NCBI GenBank assembly: GCA_029216955.1
Contig: JANAVB010004176.1
Coordinates: forward strand, 19,161-83,160
DNA length: 64,000 bases
Direction: 5' to 3'
From: Iris pallida
Lineage: Eukaryota; Streptophyta; Magnoliopsida; Asparagales; Iridaceae
Numbering within the stretch: the first letter of the stretch is position 1; every line of letters starts with the position of its first letter. The notes beneath the pieces were generated by a model. It was not told the origin of the DNA and did no database searches. It was given only the letters and a program-made list of their open reading frames with translations. Of the stretch, positions 10,983 through 21,945 are shown piece after piece. A program made the position numbers and the translations under genes.

Positions 10983-11313
10983 GATTGTCTTTACTTTACT
11001 TGGATTACTGTATTTGGATTTCTGTTGTTTGGGATATGTACTTATTTTAGACACTTAGAATTCTGGATTTGTATCTCTGTGATGTTTCTTTCCTGGATAT
11101 TATCATCTATTATCATTCTATCTTATTCCTGTTCTACCTTAGCTGTGATTGAGTTATATTCTGTTATGTCACCCCCATTCGGGAAGTATAACTGTTTTTA
11201 CCTTCAACTGTTAGATGTTGTGACCTAGGACAGCGTTCTACCTGCCGACACTGCAGGTGTAGGCTGGACGTACCCACGTCTTCTGCCCTTACTCTAGGGT
11301 GCAGGTCGTGACA

Positions 11314-11960
11314 AAACTGACCCAGAAACGCGATACAAATTGTCCATCCCGATACGAAACTATTGATGCCGACACTCTATGCAGTCGGACAATTTCATCC
11401 AAGTATAGCTGAGCCAACCGGTCGATGTTCCATGTGGTTTTCATTGCGAGAAAATGTGCAGATTTGGTTAATCGATCAACGATGACCTAAATTGCATCAT
11501 TCCCCCGCTGCGTCTTCGGCAAGCGAACTATAAAATCCATAGTGATATGATCCAATTTTCATTCTGGGATCGCGAGGTTCTGCATCTCTCCGCCCGGCCT
11601 CTGGTGATCCACCTTGACTCATTGACACGCTAAGCATCGCGAGACAAAGAGGACCACATCTCGTTTCATGTCGTGCCACCAGAAGGTCGTGCACAAATCT
11701 TTATACATTTTTGTACTTCCCGGATGCAAGGAATACTTGGCATAGTAGGCCTCCGTCAATATTTCTTTCCAGAGTTCTTCATCCTTCGGGACACATAGCC
11801 TCCCCTTGCGTCGCAACGATCCATCCTCGTGCATGGTGAAGTCGCTGGCTTCACCCTTTTCCATTACCCTGCCAATCTTAATCAAGAACTCATCCGTCCT
11901 CTGCGCTTGTCTTTATCTTTTCTAACAAACTCGGCTCAAGTTGAAGTTGAGCCAGTTGTA
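11314..11960 (-). pseudogene. int: E2 integrase, N-terminal part, cut by E1
   Basis: Minus strand. The zinc-binding region is at 11619-11885: LHPGSTKMY and CLACQ carry histidine and cysteine ligands. After a frame change the core begins with VDRLTKSAHFLA near 11480 and LYLDEIVRLHGV near 11360, holding the first catalytic aspartate. At 11314 the gene stops abruptly against the E1 LTR, so the second aspartate and glutamate lie beyond E1, outside the window. A stop sits within the first core motif region near 11490. Residues 11890-11960 link to RNase H. Confidence 0.82.
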
Positions 11961-13257
11961 CATTTCGGCCACGAATCTGGAGCTCAATTCTCATGCTTTC
12001 TAATTCCTCCAGTATTCGCTTGTCAACACTAAGCGATCCCACAAAGTTCTGACTCAACGCGTCCGCCACCACATTGCCTTTTCTTGGGTGTACTCGAACG
12101 TCAAGTCGTAATCTTTTATAAGCTCCAACCAACGTCTTTGCCACAAATTTAAATCTTTCTGAGTAAAGATGTACTTCAGGATCTTATGATCGATGAAGAT
12201 CTCGCAAGCCACTCCATACAAGTAGTGCCTCCACAATTTTAATGCAAACACTATCGCTGCCAATTCCAAATCATGCGTTGGATAATTTTTCTCGTGCGAC
12301 TTAAGCTGTCTCGAGGCATACGATATCACCTTCCCTCTCTGAGTCAACACACATCCCAAACCCAATTCGGACGCATCACTGTATATCTGGAATCCCTTGA
12401 CGCCGTCTGGAAGTGTAAGGATTGGAGCTGATACGAGACGTTGCTTCAGATTTTGAAAGCAAGCCTCGCACTTATCAATCCAATCGAATGCAACTCCCTT
12501 CTGGGTTAGCCGAGTTAAAGGCGCTGCCACTTTCAAAAAATCCTTGACAAACTTCCTGTAGTAGCTAACACGCCGAGGAAACTTTGAATCTCGCTCGCCG
12601 ACGTGGGTTGCTTCCAATCCACTATGGCTTCAATTTTTTTGGGTCAACGGACACCCCTTCTGCTGAGATAACGTGCCCTAGGAACGACAAGCTACTCATC
12701 CAAAACTCATATTTGCTCAGCTTGGTATAGAGCTGATCGTCCCGTAGAGTCTGTAACACTGTCCTCAAATGTTCTGCATGGTCTTCTCTGCTCTTCGAGT
12801 AGATTAGGATGTCATCGATGAACACGACCACAAATTTATCCAAAAAGGGCCGAAAGACTCTGTTCATCATATCCATGAAAGCGGCAGGGGCGTTGGTCTG
12901 TCCGAAGGGCATGACCAAGAATTCATAGTGTCTATATCTGGTTCGGAATACAGACTTAGGAACGTCATCGGGTTTGATCTTTAACTGATGATAGCCTGAG
13001 CGAAGATCAATCTTTAAAAATACAGACGTCCCTTACAACTGATCGAAGAGGTCTTCTATTCGAGGCAATGGGTATTTGTTCCGAATTGTAACTTTGTTTA
13101 GCTCGTGGTAGTCGATGCACAGGCGCATCGATCCATCCTTCTTCTTCACAAATAGCACCGGAGCACCCCATGGTGAAACACTGGGTCTGATGTATCTCCT
13201 GTCTATTAATTCTTATAGCTGCACTTTGAGTTCCTTTAATTCAGCAGGCGTCATCCT
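11961..13257 (-). pseudogene. pol: E2 reverse transcriptase and RNase H, broken
   Basis: Minus strand. RT fingers/palm lie at 12919-13257 in shifted frames ([17 protein letters not shown] and SGYHQ-like pieces). The open stretch 12622-12918 holds the catalytic [10 protein letters not shown] and the thumb motif FLGHVIS. 12054-12617 holds [10 protein letters not shown], then RNase H with [26 protein letters not shown] and IDHKILKY; the third motif normally begins TDHK, so its T is I here. The last RNase H motif (DALS) falls in another frame near 12060. Frame changes occur near 12620, 12060 and at several points above 12919. Confidence 0.85.
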
Positions 13258-13860
13258 TTACGGAGCCCTTGAGATTGGATGAGCGTATGGAAATATATCG
13301 ATAGTGAATTCAATCTCTCGGTCCGGAGGCATTCCAGGTATCTCGTCAGGAAACACATCAGAAAATTCTGCCACGACTTCAGTGTTAGCTGAGTCTGCAC
13401 CATTCTTGCGTATGTCTTGAACAGAAGCAAGGTACCCTTCGCCGCCAGAATGTAACATTTGTCGGGCCGTAGTAGCTGAAATCACCATCGACGCCTTCGT
13501 CGACGAACTGGTCGAGTAAGAGAATTCTGTTCCTCTAGGTAGTCGAAACACAACTCGCTTTTTCGCACAGTCAATCGTCGCACAACATGCACTTAACCAA
13601 TCCATTCCCAGAATGATATCATAATCTTTCATATCTAGCTCGACTACATCCAATGGTAGCCTTCTCTCCCCGTTACATATATAACCATCCCTACTTATCA
13701 TGTTAGTAGGTATCTCCACTCCTGATGGAGTACTAACACTAAGATATACATCCAACAATTGACATTTTTATTTCATGTTCCTTAACATAGTCTTTAGATA
13801 TAAAACTATGTGTTGTACCAGAATCAAATAAAGTTCGTGCAGGAGTGTCATTAAATAACA
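13258..13860 (-). pseudogene. pro: E2 protease and protease-RT spacer
   Basis: Aspartic protease that would cut the polyprotein. The active site LFDSGTTHSFIS is near 13815-13850, in the same frame as the gag end. A frame change near 13750 follows and the protein continues at 13258-13758 with the conserved flap and YDIILGMDWL, then the spacer up to GMPPDREIEFTID just before RT. The residues of the active site are intact; the shift alone would inactivate it. Confidence 0.82.
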
Positions 13861-14291
13861 ATATACCTGTCACGACAGTATCTGATGCAAATGCCTCTTC
13901 CTGAGTCAATACAAAGACTCGGCCCTGAGCACCGGGCCTCTGATTCTGTGGTGGTTGATGGGGTCGTGGTGCCTGTCCACGATTCTGTTGATGTTGTTGG
14001 TGATGCTGCTGCCTTGGAGGGTTCTGGTGGCCCCTCCCTGGACAGTCTCTGAATCCGTGGCCCATGCGACCAAATTTGAAGCATCCACCCTCTAGCAACT
14101 GATATTCGTTAGCGAAGTACCCTTTGTTGCGGCAATTGTTGCAGAATGGTCCACCATGGTTGGATCGTTGAAAGCCATCGTGATTCTGACGCTTAGGCGC
14201 CTCATATCTACCCCCGTTGTTCGGTCTCTTGTTATGCAGATTCTGCACCGACGCTTGTACTGGCACCGTCACAGGATAGTGTAGGTCCAAT
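13861..14291 (-). pseudogene. gag: E2 gag C-terminal part with damaged zinc knuckles
   Basis: Minus strand, continuous with the protease frame. Two nucleocapsid knuckles are present but broken: CNNCRNKGYFANEY has lost its histidine and last cysteine, and CFKFGRMGHGFRDC has phenylalanine for the second cysteine. A Q/P/H-rich low-complexity linker follows. The frame is open to the E3 junction at 14291; the other half of the gene starts at 42920 and is in phase with it once E3 and one CCAAT copy are ignored. Confidence 0.85.
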
Positions 14292-14669
14292 TATTTGCCA
14301 TTGATTATAAAAGAACAGAACAATTATATGGGAGGACTGGACATTTACTTCACAATACAAACTCGCTCGTACAAAGAAAGCCTAGGGACGAAAACCTAGG
14401 TACATCAATCTAAGTACAATTGTTTAATTTTTTTTGGAGGTGACGATAGAGGCTCGGGAAAGCGACGGCAGCTCTGCCTTACTCCTTGGACGATCAGACG
14501 TAGCCTTGGCTCTGATGAAGAAATGCTCTCAGGATGGAAGACTCTTCTGTGCGCGCCTTTGTCTCTCTGTGTGTCCAGCCGGGTGGGGAGGATCTCTTTT
14601 ACAAGGGAATGGCACATTGCTATTTTTTTCCTCGGTATCCGATTCTTCTGCAAGGGAATAGCACCTTGC

Positions 14670-14677
14670 TATTTATA
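14670..14677 (-). promoter_or_regulatory. TATA box of E3 3' LTR
   Basis: Minus-strand TATAAATA in a CCTATAAATAGC context; the same octamer is kept in the 5' LTR at 41865-41872, where it would drive the element transcript. Confidence 0.65.
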
Positions 14678-15078
14678 GGAGTGGGGTGTGATCATTAGGG
14701 TTTGCAATGATTGTCCCTTGAAAAGTCGGCGACCAATAATCTGGACCATTGATCTTGATTGCATCACATCTGAGCAGTTAATTCTTGATTGTGCCAAATC
14801 CGTATGGGCAATTAATGTTGATTGCAATGAATCTTCATAATTTATCATGACAAGCTCGGATCTTCTGCCACGTGTCTAATTTGCTAAATTACAACAAATC
14901 TAATTTGATCTGTGTAATTATAGTGATTACACTAAATCTGGTTGTTATGATTTACGAGCAGCCATAATTTCGAGGGGATAAGACAGCCACGTGTCTCAAC
15001 TATCGCGAGGATCGTCATCTGTCTCAACCGTCATGAGCGGAGCAGTCTGGCAGAGCTGCATGAGTGCAGTCTAAGTGA

Positions 15079-15415
15079 ACCGCATACGGGTGCCCTCCAC
15101 AATCCTAGCCGCATGAAGGTAGCCGCCGTATGGGGGTAACAGCTTCGTGAAGGAGGCGACCGCATGAAGGAGGCAGCCACATGAAGTGGGCAGCCGTATG
15201 AAGGACGCAGCCGCATGAACTATGGCAGCCGCATGAAGCGGGCAGCCACATGAAGGAAGCAGCCGTATGAGGCAGGCAGCCGCATGGGGGTAGCAGCCGC
15301 ATGAAGAGGGCGGCCGTATAAAGATGGCAGCCGCATAGGGGTGGCAGCCACATGAAGGTGGCAGCCACATAAAGGTGGGCAGCCGTATGAGGCGGGCAGC
15401 CGCATAGGGGTGCTT
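15079..15415. repeat. GCCGCATG tandem motif array in E3 3' LTR U3
   Basis: Units of the form GGCAGCCGCATGAAGN, 17-18 bp apart, with some GCCGTATG and GCCACATG variants. The matching array in the 5' LTR is 42249-42590. Open frames through it translate to Cys/His/Ala-rich peptides that are artefacts of the repeat. Confidence 0.9.
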
Positions 15416-15742
15416 GGGACTTGACGGATCCTGTCAGAAAGATTTTCTTCTTTTTCCAAGGAGCACGCCATCATAATTTCATCTTTTATGTCAGAGCTGT
15501 CATTCATTGTGTCAGTGTTATCATTCATTGCGTCAGAGCTGTCGTCAGAGCAATTAATTAGGAGACGTCTTTATGGCCAGCTGTAGAAGCGGACAGCATA
15601 TGGCCACGTGTCTTTGCCTGAGCCGCATGGAGCTGTTGGGGAGTCTCGAACCGCATAAAGTTCTGAAGGATTTCTGAGCCGCATGAGGCTCCCTCTGTTT
15701 GGAGCCGCATGGACTTTTCTTGTCCTTTTCCATGCTTCTACA

Positions 15743-16138
15743 AGACCCTCTTCAAAGTTTTCAATTTGAAAAATTGAAATACTTTAAATAAGAAACATGG
15801 CTATATATAAGCTCTTCTGGCCGCATAGGGTATTCTAACTGCATGGACTTCTTAGCCGCATAGGATGTTCTAGCCGCATGGAACTTCTTAGCCGCATGGC
15901 CTTCATAGCCGCATGACCTTCCTAGCCGCATGGGTCAGTTTCTGGCCGCATAGACTGTCTGGCCGTATATGCTCTCTGCCACGTATGTATCTCATCTATT
16001 GCCCTTGTTTTGCTTCGGATTTAAAGCCGCCTTTTGTGGCAGGATCCCAAGGGTCGGTTCGGATTTACATCGGATTTGCCTCGATGACTGAAGAGTCGAT
16101 TTTGCAGCACGCGGATCGAAGCGTCCCCCATTTCTGCC
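15743..16138 (+). promoter_or_regulatory. Polypurine tract of E3 and upstream region of the antisense PMD gene
   Basis: 15743-15753 reads AGAGGGTCT-type purines on the minus strand next to the LTR start, the expected E3 polypurine tract. A plus-strand TATATATA is at 15790-15797. Nine CCGCAT/CCGTAT units follow at 15815-15970. No coding sequence seen. Confidence 0.6.
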
Positions 16139-16146
16139 TATAAATA
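16139..16146 (+). promoter_or_regulatory. TATA box of antisense PMD gene
   Basis: TATAAATA in the context CTGCCTATAAATAAGAG, 104 bp upstream of the ATG at 16243; a start of transcription near 16170 would be expected. It points opposite to the E3 element promoter. Confidence 0.6.
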
Positions 16147-16242
16147 AGAGCATCTTTTGGGTAGAGAGGCTTCTTTACTTTCTACTGCCTTCAACTCTTC
16201 TTGCCCTAAGTTGTTGTCTTCGTCTTCCTTCATTGATCGACA

Positions 16243-19200
16243 ATGGCCCCCAAGTCTTCCAAGGCTGCGACTGCGGCGATGGGTAAGGGAGTGGCTTCTT
16301 CGTCAGCCACGGCGCCTGAAGTCCACCCCGACGTTCACCCCGCCATTGCTGGTAAGGGTCTGGGAGGATCGTATACTTCGAAACCCTAACAAAGACGGCT
16401 CTGTTGTATGCTTTATGCATAAGCCTTTAATGATCTGTTCAAGTTGTATGGGCCGCATGTACGTCCCGTGTCTGAACCGCATGGGGGTATACCCCATGTC
16501 CTGAGCCGCATGGGAGTTGTCTAGTAGCCGCGTAAACACTTCAAAAACTGAACCGCATAATGACCCTTCGAACAGAGCCGCATAAGTCCCTCTGAATCGA
16601 GCCGCATGAAGCCCTATCAAACAGGACCGCATAAGTTCATCTGAATTAGGCCGCATAAGGTTGTGCTGAATCGAGCCAGCATTAGCTCCTCTGAAATGAG
16701 CCGCATAATGCTCCGCTAAGTAGAACCGCATAAGCCCACGTTAAACAGAGCCTCATAAGCTTACTGCTAATCTGTGCCACATAAGCTCATGTTTGAACAG
16801 AGCCGCATGAGCTCTTTTAAAACAGAACCGCATAAGCTCGTCTTTAAACAGAGTCGCAAAAGCTCATGTAAGCCAAAGCACTCAGTAGTTTCGTTTTAGC
16901 CATCTTTTGATTTGTTTCTTTCTTTCCTTCTTCAGTGAATCTGTCGGTGAATGCTGCTGGAGAACTTCTGTTGGGGTGCGCCCAATCTGCTATGGGCTAT
17001 AGGTATGATCATATAGTCGAGTATATGACGAAGCAGCTCCCAAAAGAGCCTTTGGAGAGGCTGAATGCTATCAAGAAGCAGTCCTTTCACTTCCTCTGTG
17101 CCATGATAAACTCGGGGCAATTGGAGGGGGAATACCTGAAGCCTGCGTTCCTCTTTGGTGATGCTTTGTCTGTGAAGAACACCCGGGCGCTGGATATATC
17201 CGAGAGCTGGGACTTTACTCTTGACGGGGTGGAGATCCATATCCCTCCGATAGAGCGTCATTTTCCTTTGTCCTGGTTCAATATGCTATCGCTAGACAGA
17301 AAGATGGTAGACTCCTTGACTCCCAGCAAGTCGGGGATGTTTGTGGGAAACATCCATTACAATAGGAATTTGGGGTCAGTGTATCCGGGAAGGAAACCGG
17401 TCAGTCGGTACGTGATGAGACTTGATTCGGGTACCTTCATAAACGTAACGGGTCCCAATTTCACGTTTACCCAAGCTGATACCTTCTTGAACCAGCTTGC
17501 TCGAAAAGGTCTTATCCCGTCGGCCGGTTGGCATTGGTGAACTGGATAAACCCTATCCCTACGTGGGCCAACTTGACCACGTAGGATTATGCGGAAGTAT
17601 GAGGCTTTTCTGGGTTAGATCGGCCTCTACCACGCCATTCGGGGCACCTGTCATGGTCTACCCATAAATAAACCGTTGTTCATGGCTCTCCTAGAGATGT
17701 ACAACCGGAGGACGGGCACCTTCTTCACGCCCGGAGGGGAGCTGGGACTTGCTTTCCACTAGATGTACGTTGTCTCCAAGCTGCCCTGTAGGAAGAAGTC
17801 TTTGAAGTGTACACCCCTACGAGCGAAGAGCTCGAGGATTTGGATCGACAGTTCCCGGGCTTTGTTGCCGTGTATCGGGAATTTTTATGTCACCACAGTA
17901 CTTGTCATCAGATGGCTATCAAGAAAGATAGTAGCTCGGAAGGGAGCACTCTTCACACCACCACCTGGGTCATATACCTTTTCACACTCAGCGCCTCAGG
18001 CCGGGTTTCTTTTCGAGATCCTCAGACTCATGAGGAGGTACAACACTTGGTGTCAACTGCCAAGAGATCGAGGTCCACGGGCGACACCTTTGGGAGTAAG
18101 ATCGACTCATTTAGTTATTTTTATCATGGTACTCAGCGACTGTCAGAGAAGGCGCTCCTTGCAGTATTTCTGATGGTGTGGCTACGGAACTGCGTAGTCT
18201 CCGGAGGGGCGGGTTCTATTGAGAGGATCAGTCGCCACTTTATCCTTCCTACCGTAAAGCTGGTTTTTAGAGTCAAATTGGCCCTTCTTCCAGCCATGGT
18301 GTGCAGCATACACCACGACCTTCATACCTTTTCATCCAAGGTCATCGCCCGTGACACGACGATGGATTTTGAGCGCGTAGAGCTGCCATAAAATTATCTA
18401 ATAGGGGTGGCTGTTAATGCACTGCCGGTCTTTGATGAGGCCTGGAGCAGAAGACGGCATTACGACCGATGATGCTTTTATTTTCCGATTCCATCATCAG
18501 CCCTGGGAGTGCAGCACCATGCCAGTCTGTCGAGGGCGCTGGCGAGAGTGGACGGATACGACTTTTTTATGTCTATTCCTCGTTTCACCACTGAAGAAGT
18601 AAGGAGCGTTCATGTTGATGGTACCGAACCTCCTCTCCTTTTGCCCGAGAAACTGCTCCTTTGGCTACGCAATATCCGTCCAGCGCACCTAGTATATCGT
18701 AACCGCAACAACGTCTACCAGGAGCCCTACATGCCCAGCAGGTTTTTTCGCTAGTTCGGGTATAGCCAGCTGTTTTTTGACAGTCCCAGCTCTTGCCTGG
18801 GCTTTGAAGGCAGCGTCTTGGATGGTATCAGGGCATGGCATTATTATCACACGGTTCATTCGCGAACCACCTTTTCAGTTCCAAATGGTGAGGTGACATG
18901 AGAGATTTTGTATATGGCAGCCCTATACCATGGTACGACGAGCAAGCCTCCCGTTAATTTCGACCCGAGTACCAGTTTCATCATGGGTACTGGCTTGGCG
19001 GAGAAGCCCAAGGGGTCTAAGAAGAGGAAGAGGAAGGTGCATACAGTTCCCGTGCCTGACTCGGAGTCTACCACTGCGGACGAAGAGAATGATGAGCATG
19101 ATGCAGATAACTCTTCCCTTCCGGTGGAAAATGTTGGGGCGGATCAGCCGCCTGTTATGTCAGATGAGATGGTGGTGGATCAGCTACCTGTCGTGCCAAA

Positions 19201-20982
19201 TAAGATGGTGGTGGATCAGCTGCCTGTTACACCTGGTCCTGTACGGAAATGTAGCAGGCAAATCTCTCCTGTTGGCGGTATTCCTTACTCCCAAAAACTG
19301 GGCTTCGACCTGACGTCGCAAGCTAACTATAAAGGAGAGAAGCAAGGACGTCGATCCCGCTTCGGAGGTAAATCGAGTTACTACCATCTTTATTCAGTTT
19401 TTTCTTTCTCCTGAACTTTGACCTTAATTATTTTCCTTTCCTCTCCTATGCGTCAGAAGAAGAGGAATGTCGAGAATCGGCCACTATTTCTGAAGTCGGT
19501 CCGGTCCTGAACACTTTGATCAATGACATGTGTGCCGGAATTATTTCTGCCGGGGACTCTCTCGATTGCTGGTTGAGGGATCTCACATTGCTGAGGTCTC
19601 GACTCGAGACGACGGTGGCTCCGATGAACCTGTCCCCAAAATTGCTGAATTCTATCAAGGTGATGCTGATCCAGTCGTACCTCCTTCCGGGGCGACTGGG
19701 ACAGAAGAGCCAGCTAATTCGGCTTGGGGGTTACTGGTGAGGGGACTATGGCGGTTGTGAGCGAGCCTCAGCCTCCACAACCCTCCCCTGGTAAGATAAA
19801 CAAAATTTTGACTAGTGAGGAGGCCCATTCGCTCTATCATCACATCTTTCGGGTTATGCAGATTGATGGTTGCTCTGGACATACAGGTCCTGTCTCTTTA
19901 CTACCAGTGACGGATATTGTCGAGGAAGGCTCTACCAGCGGGAATCTGGGGGGAGGGAGTGTGCCCCCTCCTTATATCGAGGGGCCTACCGCTGGCTCGA
20001 GTTCGGGAGATCGGGCGACAACGCAACATGGGCAGCGGGCAATGGTCCATGCTTCCTCCTCTGCTCATGTGGCTTCGGAGGTCGACCTCTCCGCCTTACC
20101 GAGTATCCAGGTTCTCCGAGCTATGGAAGAGGAGTTAGCTGCTATTCATGCGTCTTTTCGTTCAGAATTTGTTTCCCTGGTTGCAGGAGCGGCAGGCTCT
20201 GGCGTATCTCCTTCGACATTGCCAGCTACACTTCCTCTGACGCCGTCCTCTATGGAAGTTCTGGATGAGGCGTCACAGGATGTAGTTGACAATTTATACC
20301 GCCACTTGAAGAGAGGGGTCGAAACTGCTGTAGAGTGGGGGACCCCTTCGCTTTTGCCCGACAATGTGCCCGAGGCCAAATTGATATTCTTAAAGCCTTT
20401 CCTAGGTGGGGCAGGGATAGCTGCGCTTCTGGAACCCAGATTGTTAGAGGCTGACCAGCTTGTGGCCCAATTTCAGGCGCTGAGGCAAGCTGATCTGTCT
20501 GCCGCAATAGATCAGGAGTGGGGCTTCCTTACCACTGTCCTGGAGAAGGTAAGGGCCACACGAGATAAGTCTAAGACGGCTATAATGAAGGACCTCGGTT
20601 ACCTATCTCTTCAATATGATCGACTGAGCCACAGGAGCGAGGATTGCACAGCTCGGGAAGCAGCCGCCTCTCGCAGAAAAATTGATACACGAAAGCAGAT
20701 CCTTGAACTCCTAGAGGAATCTGGCCTTCTTGGAGTCTGAGCTTGAAGCTTCCCGCGCGGACAAAGAGCTGATCGTTCAGGAGGCCGACAAGGTCTCCTG
20801 AGCTTCAACTAGCCTGGAGCAGTGCTTTGGAGAAGCTCGGGGATGGTTGGCGGGCTCATGCGCACCTAGAAGACGCGGAGCGGTTGGCTCAGGAGGCCAA
20901 GCGTAGGGCCAAGTAGGGGTTCGAGCGGTCGACTGTCTTACTGAGAGACCGTCTCATGGAGTTATGTATCGCCGAACCATAG
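16243..20982 (+). pseudogene. Antisense plant-mobile-domain (PMD) gene carried by E3, decayed
   Basis: Runs against the element between pol and 3' LTR. Exon 1 (16243-16351, 36 codons plus one base, start MAPKSSKAAT) joins in phase to exon 2 at 16936 across GT...AG. The PMD-like region covers about 16936-18890: FLMVWLRNCVV and LALLPAMVCSIHHDL near 18170-18320, YMPSRFFR and FGYSQLFFD near 18730-18775, separated by an in-frame TAG. A hydrophilic linker with the nuclear-localisation-like KKRKRK (about 19018) and two VVDQLPV repeats follows. An intron 19368-19456 joins in phase. The last part (19724-20980) is helical and charged, probably coiled coil. A stop at 17538 and several shifts kill it. 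Known PMD proteins (MAIN, MAIL1) act in transposon silencing; a role here is inference. Family assignment is by motif recall, not a search. Confidence 0.7.
16352..16935 (+). other. Intron 1 of PMD gene, filled with CCGCATAAG repeats
   Basis: Donor CTG|GTAAGG and acceptor CTTCTTCAG. Inside, 16449-16860 holds about 18 units spaced 25-30 bp with the core CCGCATAAG or CCGCATGA, the same motif as in the LTRs. Confidence 0.75.
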
Positions 20983-21069
20983 TCGGCTTTTTTTTCTTCT
21001 TTTATTTTCGTTCTTTTCCTTTCTTGAGAGGGACGTGGTCCCCAGAACATGTAGTACTTTTCTCTTTCA

Positions 21070-21075
21070 AATAAA
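21070..21075 (+). terminator. Candidate poly(A) signal of the PMD gene
   Basis: AATAAA in TTTCAAATAAAAGAG, about 90 bp after the last stop, with T-rich sequence on either side. Confidence 0.5.
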
Positions 21076-21099
21076 AGAGTATGCTTTATTCTACCTTTT

Positions 21100-21522
21100 A
21101 TTTGTACTGCTTATTGTGTTTGTGGTATTTGCCCCACTGGGAACTATTTGTGGACTTGTTACCCTGGGTATACCTTGGTTTTATGTACAGATAACAAGTT
21201 GATAGGGATACATAGAACAATTCCACAGTAAGGTGGCTATGGACGTTCCTGGTATCGGAAGAAAGAATACCATGGAGCAGCTGGGCCCCCGGGGCATGAT
21301 GAAAAGTGAGGGACATGTACTAGGAAACTTAGTACGACATTTATGGTCAACAGTGGACATTTGTGGTCAACGAAGGATATTTGTGGGCTATTATCCTTGG
21401 CGTACCCTGGGTTTTTTTGGTACGGATAATAAGTCGAGAGAAAATGAACATACTTACTCAGAGGTAATGAGGACGTGGTAAATATGAGGGATTTCTTCGA
21501 TGGAGCCTTCCCACTCAGAGGT
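21100..21522. repeat. E3 spacer with imperfect repeats, left of E4
   Basis: No gene seen. Contains two degenerate copies of a CCTTGG/CCCTGGG...TACGGATAA(C/T)AAG unit near 21163 and 21390 and copies of CTCAGAGGTAATGAGGAC at 21457 and 21515, the latter interrupted by E4 at its GAGGT. The same unit continues right of E4. Confidence 0.6.
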
Positions 21523-21861
21523 TGTAACGCCCCAGTCCCAAAATACTTAGGACCAAGTACGTGAACATGCCAGCTGCACATATACGAAGAACACTCCAAT
21601 ATATGGAATCCTCATATACGCACATAAGCTATAAATAAATAATCACAGGCCAGAATAACATATCTAATCTCATTACTACTCAACACAGAAGATAATGAAG
21701 TCCAAATAAATAAATAAGAGTATCAAAAGATAGCCGGGTGAACATACTCACTCCAAACAGCTATGAAAAACTAGTCTCACAGGATCGGAGTCCGACCTCC
21801 GCAAAATAGAAGAAAAGAGGTGTAAAAGAAATGTCTACAACTGTCTCAAATATAGAATAAA

Positions 21862-21945
21862 CTAGAAATCAGTAGTGACTGCCTCGTCATCAATGTAAGA
21901 TAACTCCAATGCCGCTCCGTACTCCTGTGGAATATCGTCTAATCC
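21862..21945 (-). other. Mini-exon-like acidic frame in E4 3' LTR
   Basis: Minus strand: CCTGAGGACCTGGTT then CTCCAG at 21950-21945, then 27 open codons to TAG at 21862, including EYGAALE. The upstream sequence aligns with the CCTGACTGGACCTGTTGAA of E1 and the solo LTR, and the reading phase after the AG is the same. The 5' LTR copy (29305-29388) encodes the same residues with one silent change. Confidence 0.4.

Larger units (their letters stand above)
1..11313 (+). mobile_element. E1: Ty3/gypsy chromovirus, 5' end cut by window edge
   Basis: Plus-strand LTR retrotransposon. Window base 1 aligns with base 9001 in the 3' LTR, so about 1.58 kb of the 5' LTR lies outside. Internal region 2302-7417 carries gag, protease, RT, RNase H, integrase and a C-terminal chromodomain in the order typical of plant chromoviruses. 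The 3' LTR ends at 11313 directly against minus-strand integrase of E2, so E1 inserted into E2; predicted duplication base set is AAACT (11314-11318). All coding parts are broken. By eye the first 120 aligned LTR bases show six differences, so it is not a recent insertion. Chromovirus assignment is firm; the exact clade (Tekay-like) is inferred. Confidence 0.93.
7418..11313 (+). repeat. E1 3' LTR, 3,896 bp, complete
   Basis: Starts TGTCACTACC and ends GTCGTGACA, the TG...CA ends of LTRs. A TATA-like CTATTTAATC lies at 7844-7853, a 5' splice-site-like CAATAG|GTATAT at 8103/8104, a short inverted repeat GTGTCCGTATCAGACAC near 8210-8230 (shared with the solo LTR), a W-box cluster at 10050-10138, the splice acceptor at 10868-10869 and a terminal conserved block 11225-11313. 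No gene is seen in 7418-10850; the short open frames there are not conserved. Confidence 0.95.
14292..15742 (-). repeat. E3 3' LTR, 1,451 bp
   Basis: Matches 41483-42919 along its length. On the minus strand it starts TGTAGAAGC and ends GGCAAATA, where the 5' LTR has GGCAAACA, so the terminal CA has mutated. TATAAATA for element transcription lies at 14670-14677 (minus). About 18 GCCGCATG-like units with 17-18 bp spacing occur at 15079-15415, and four more at 15620-15715. GCCACGTGTC G-box-like sites occur near 14865, 14985 and 15605. Confidence 0.95.

Noticed and set aside
15071..15370. Cys/His-rich minus-strand frames resembling a metallothionein or zinc protein (also 42219-42644)
   Set aside because: Pure translation of the GCCGCATG array in three frames at once; no start context and no constancy between LTRs.
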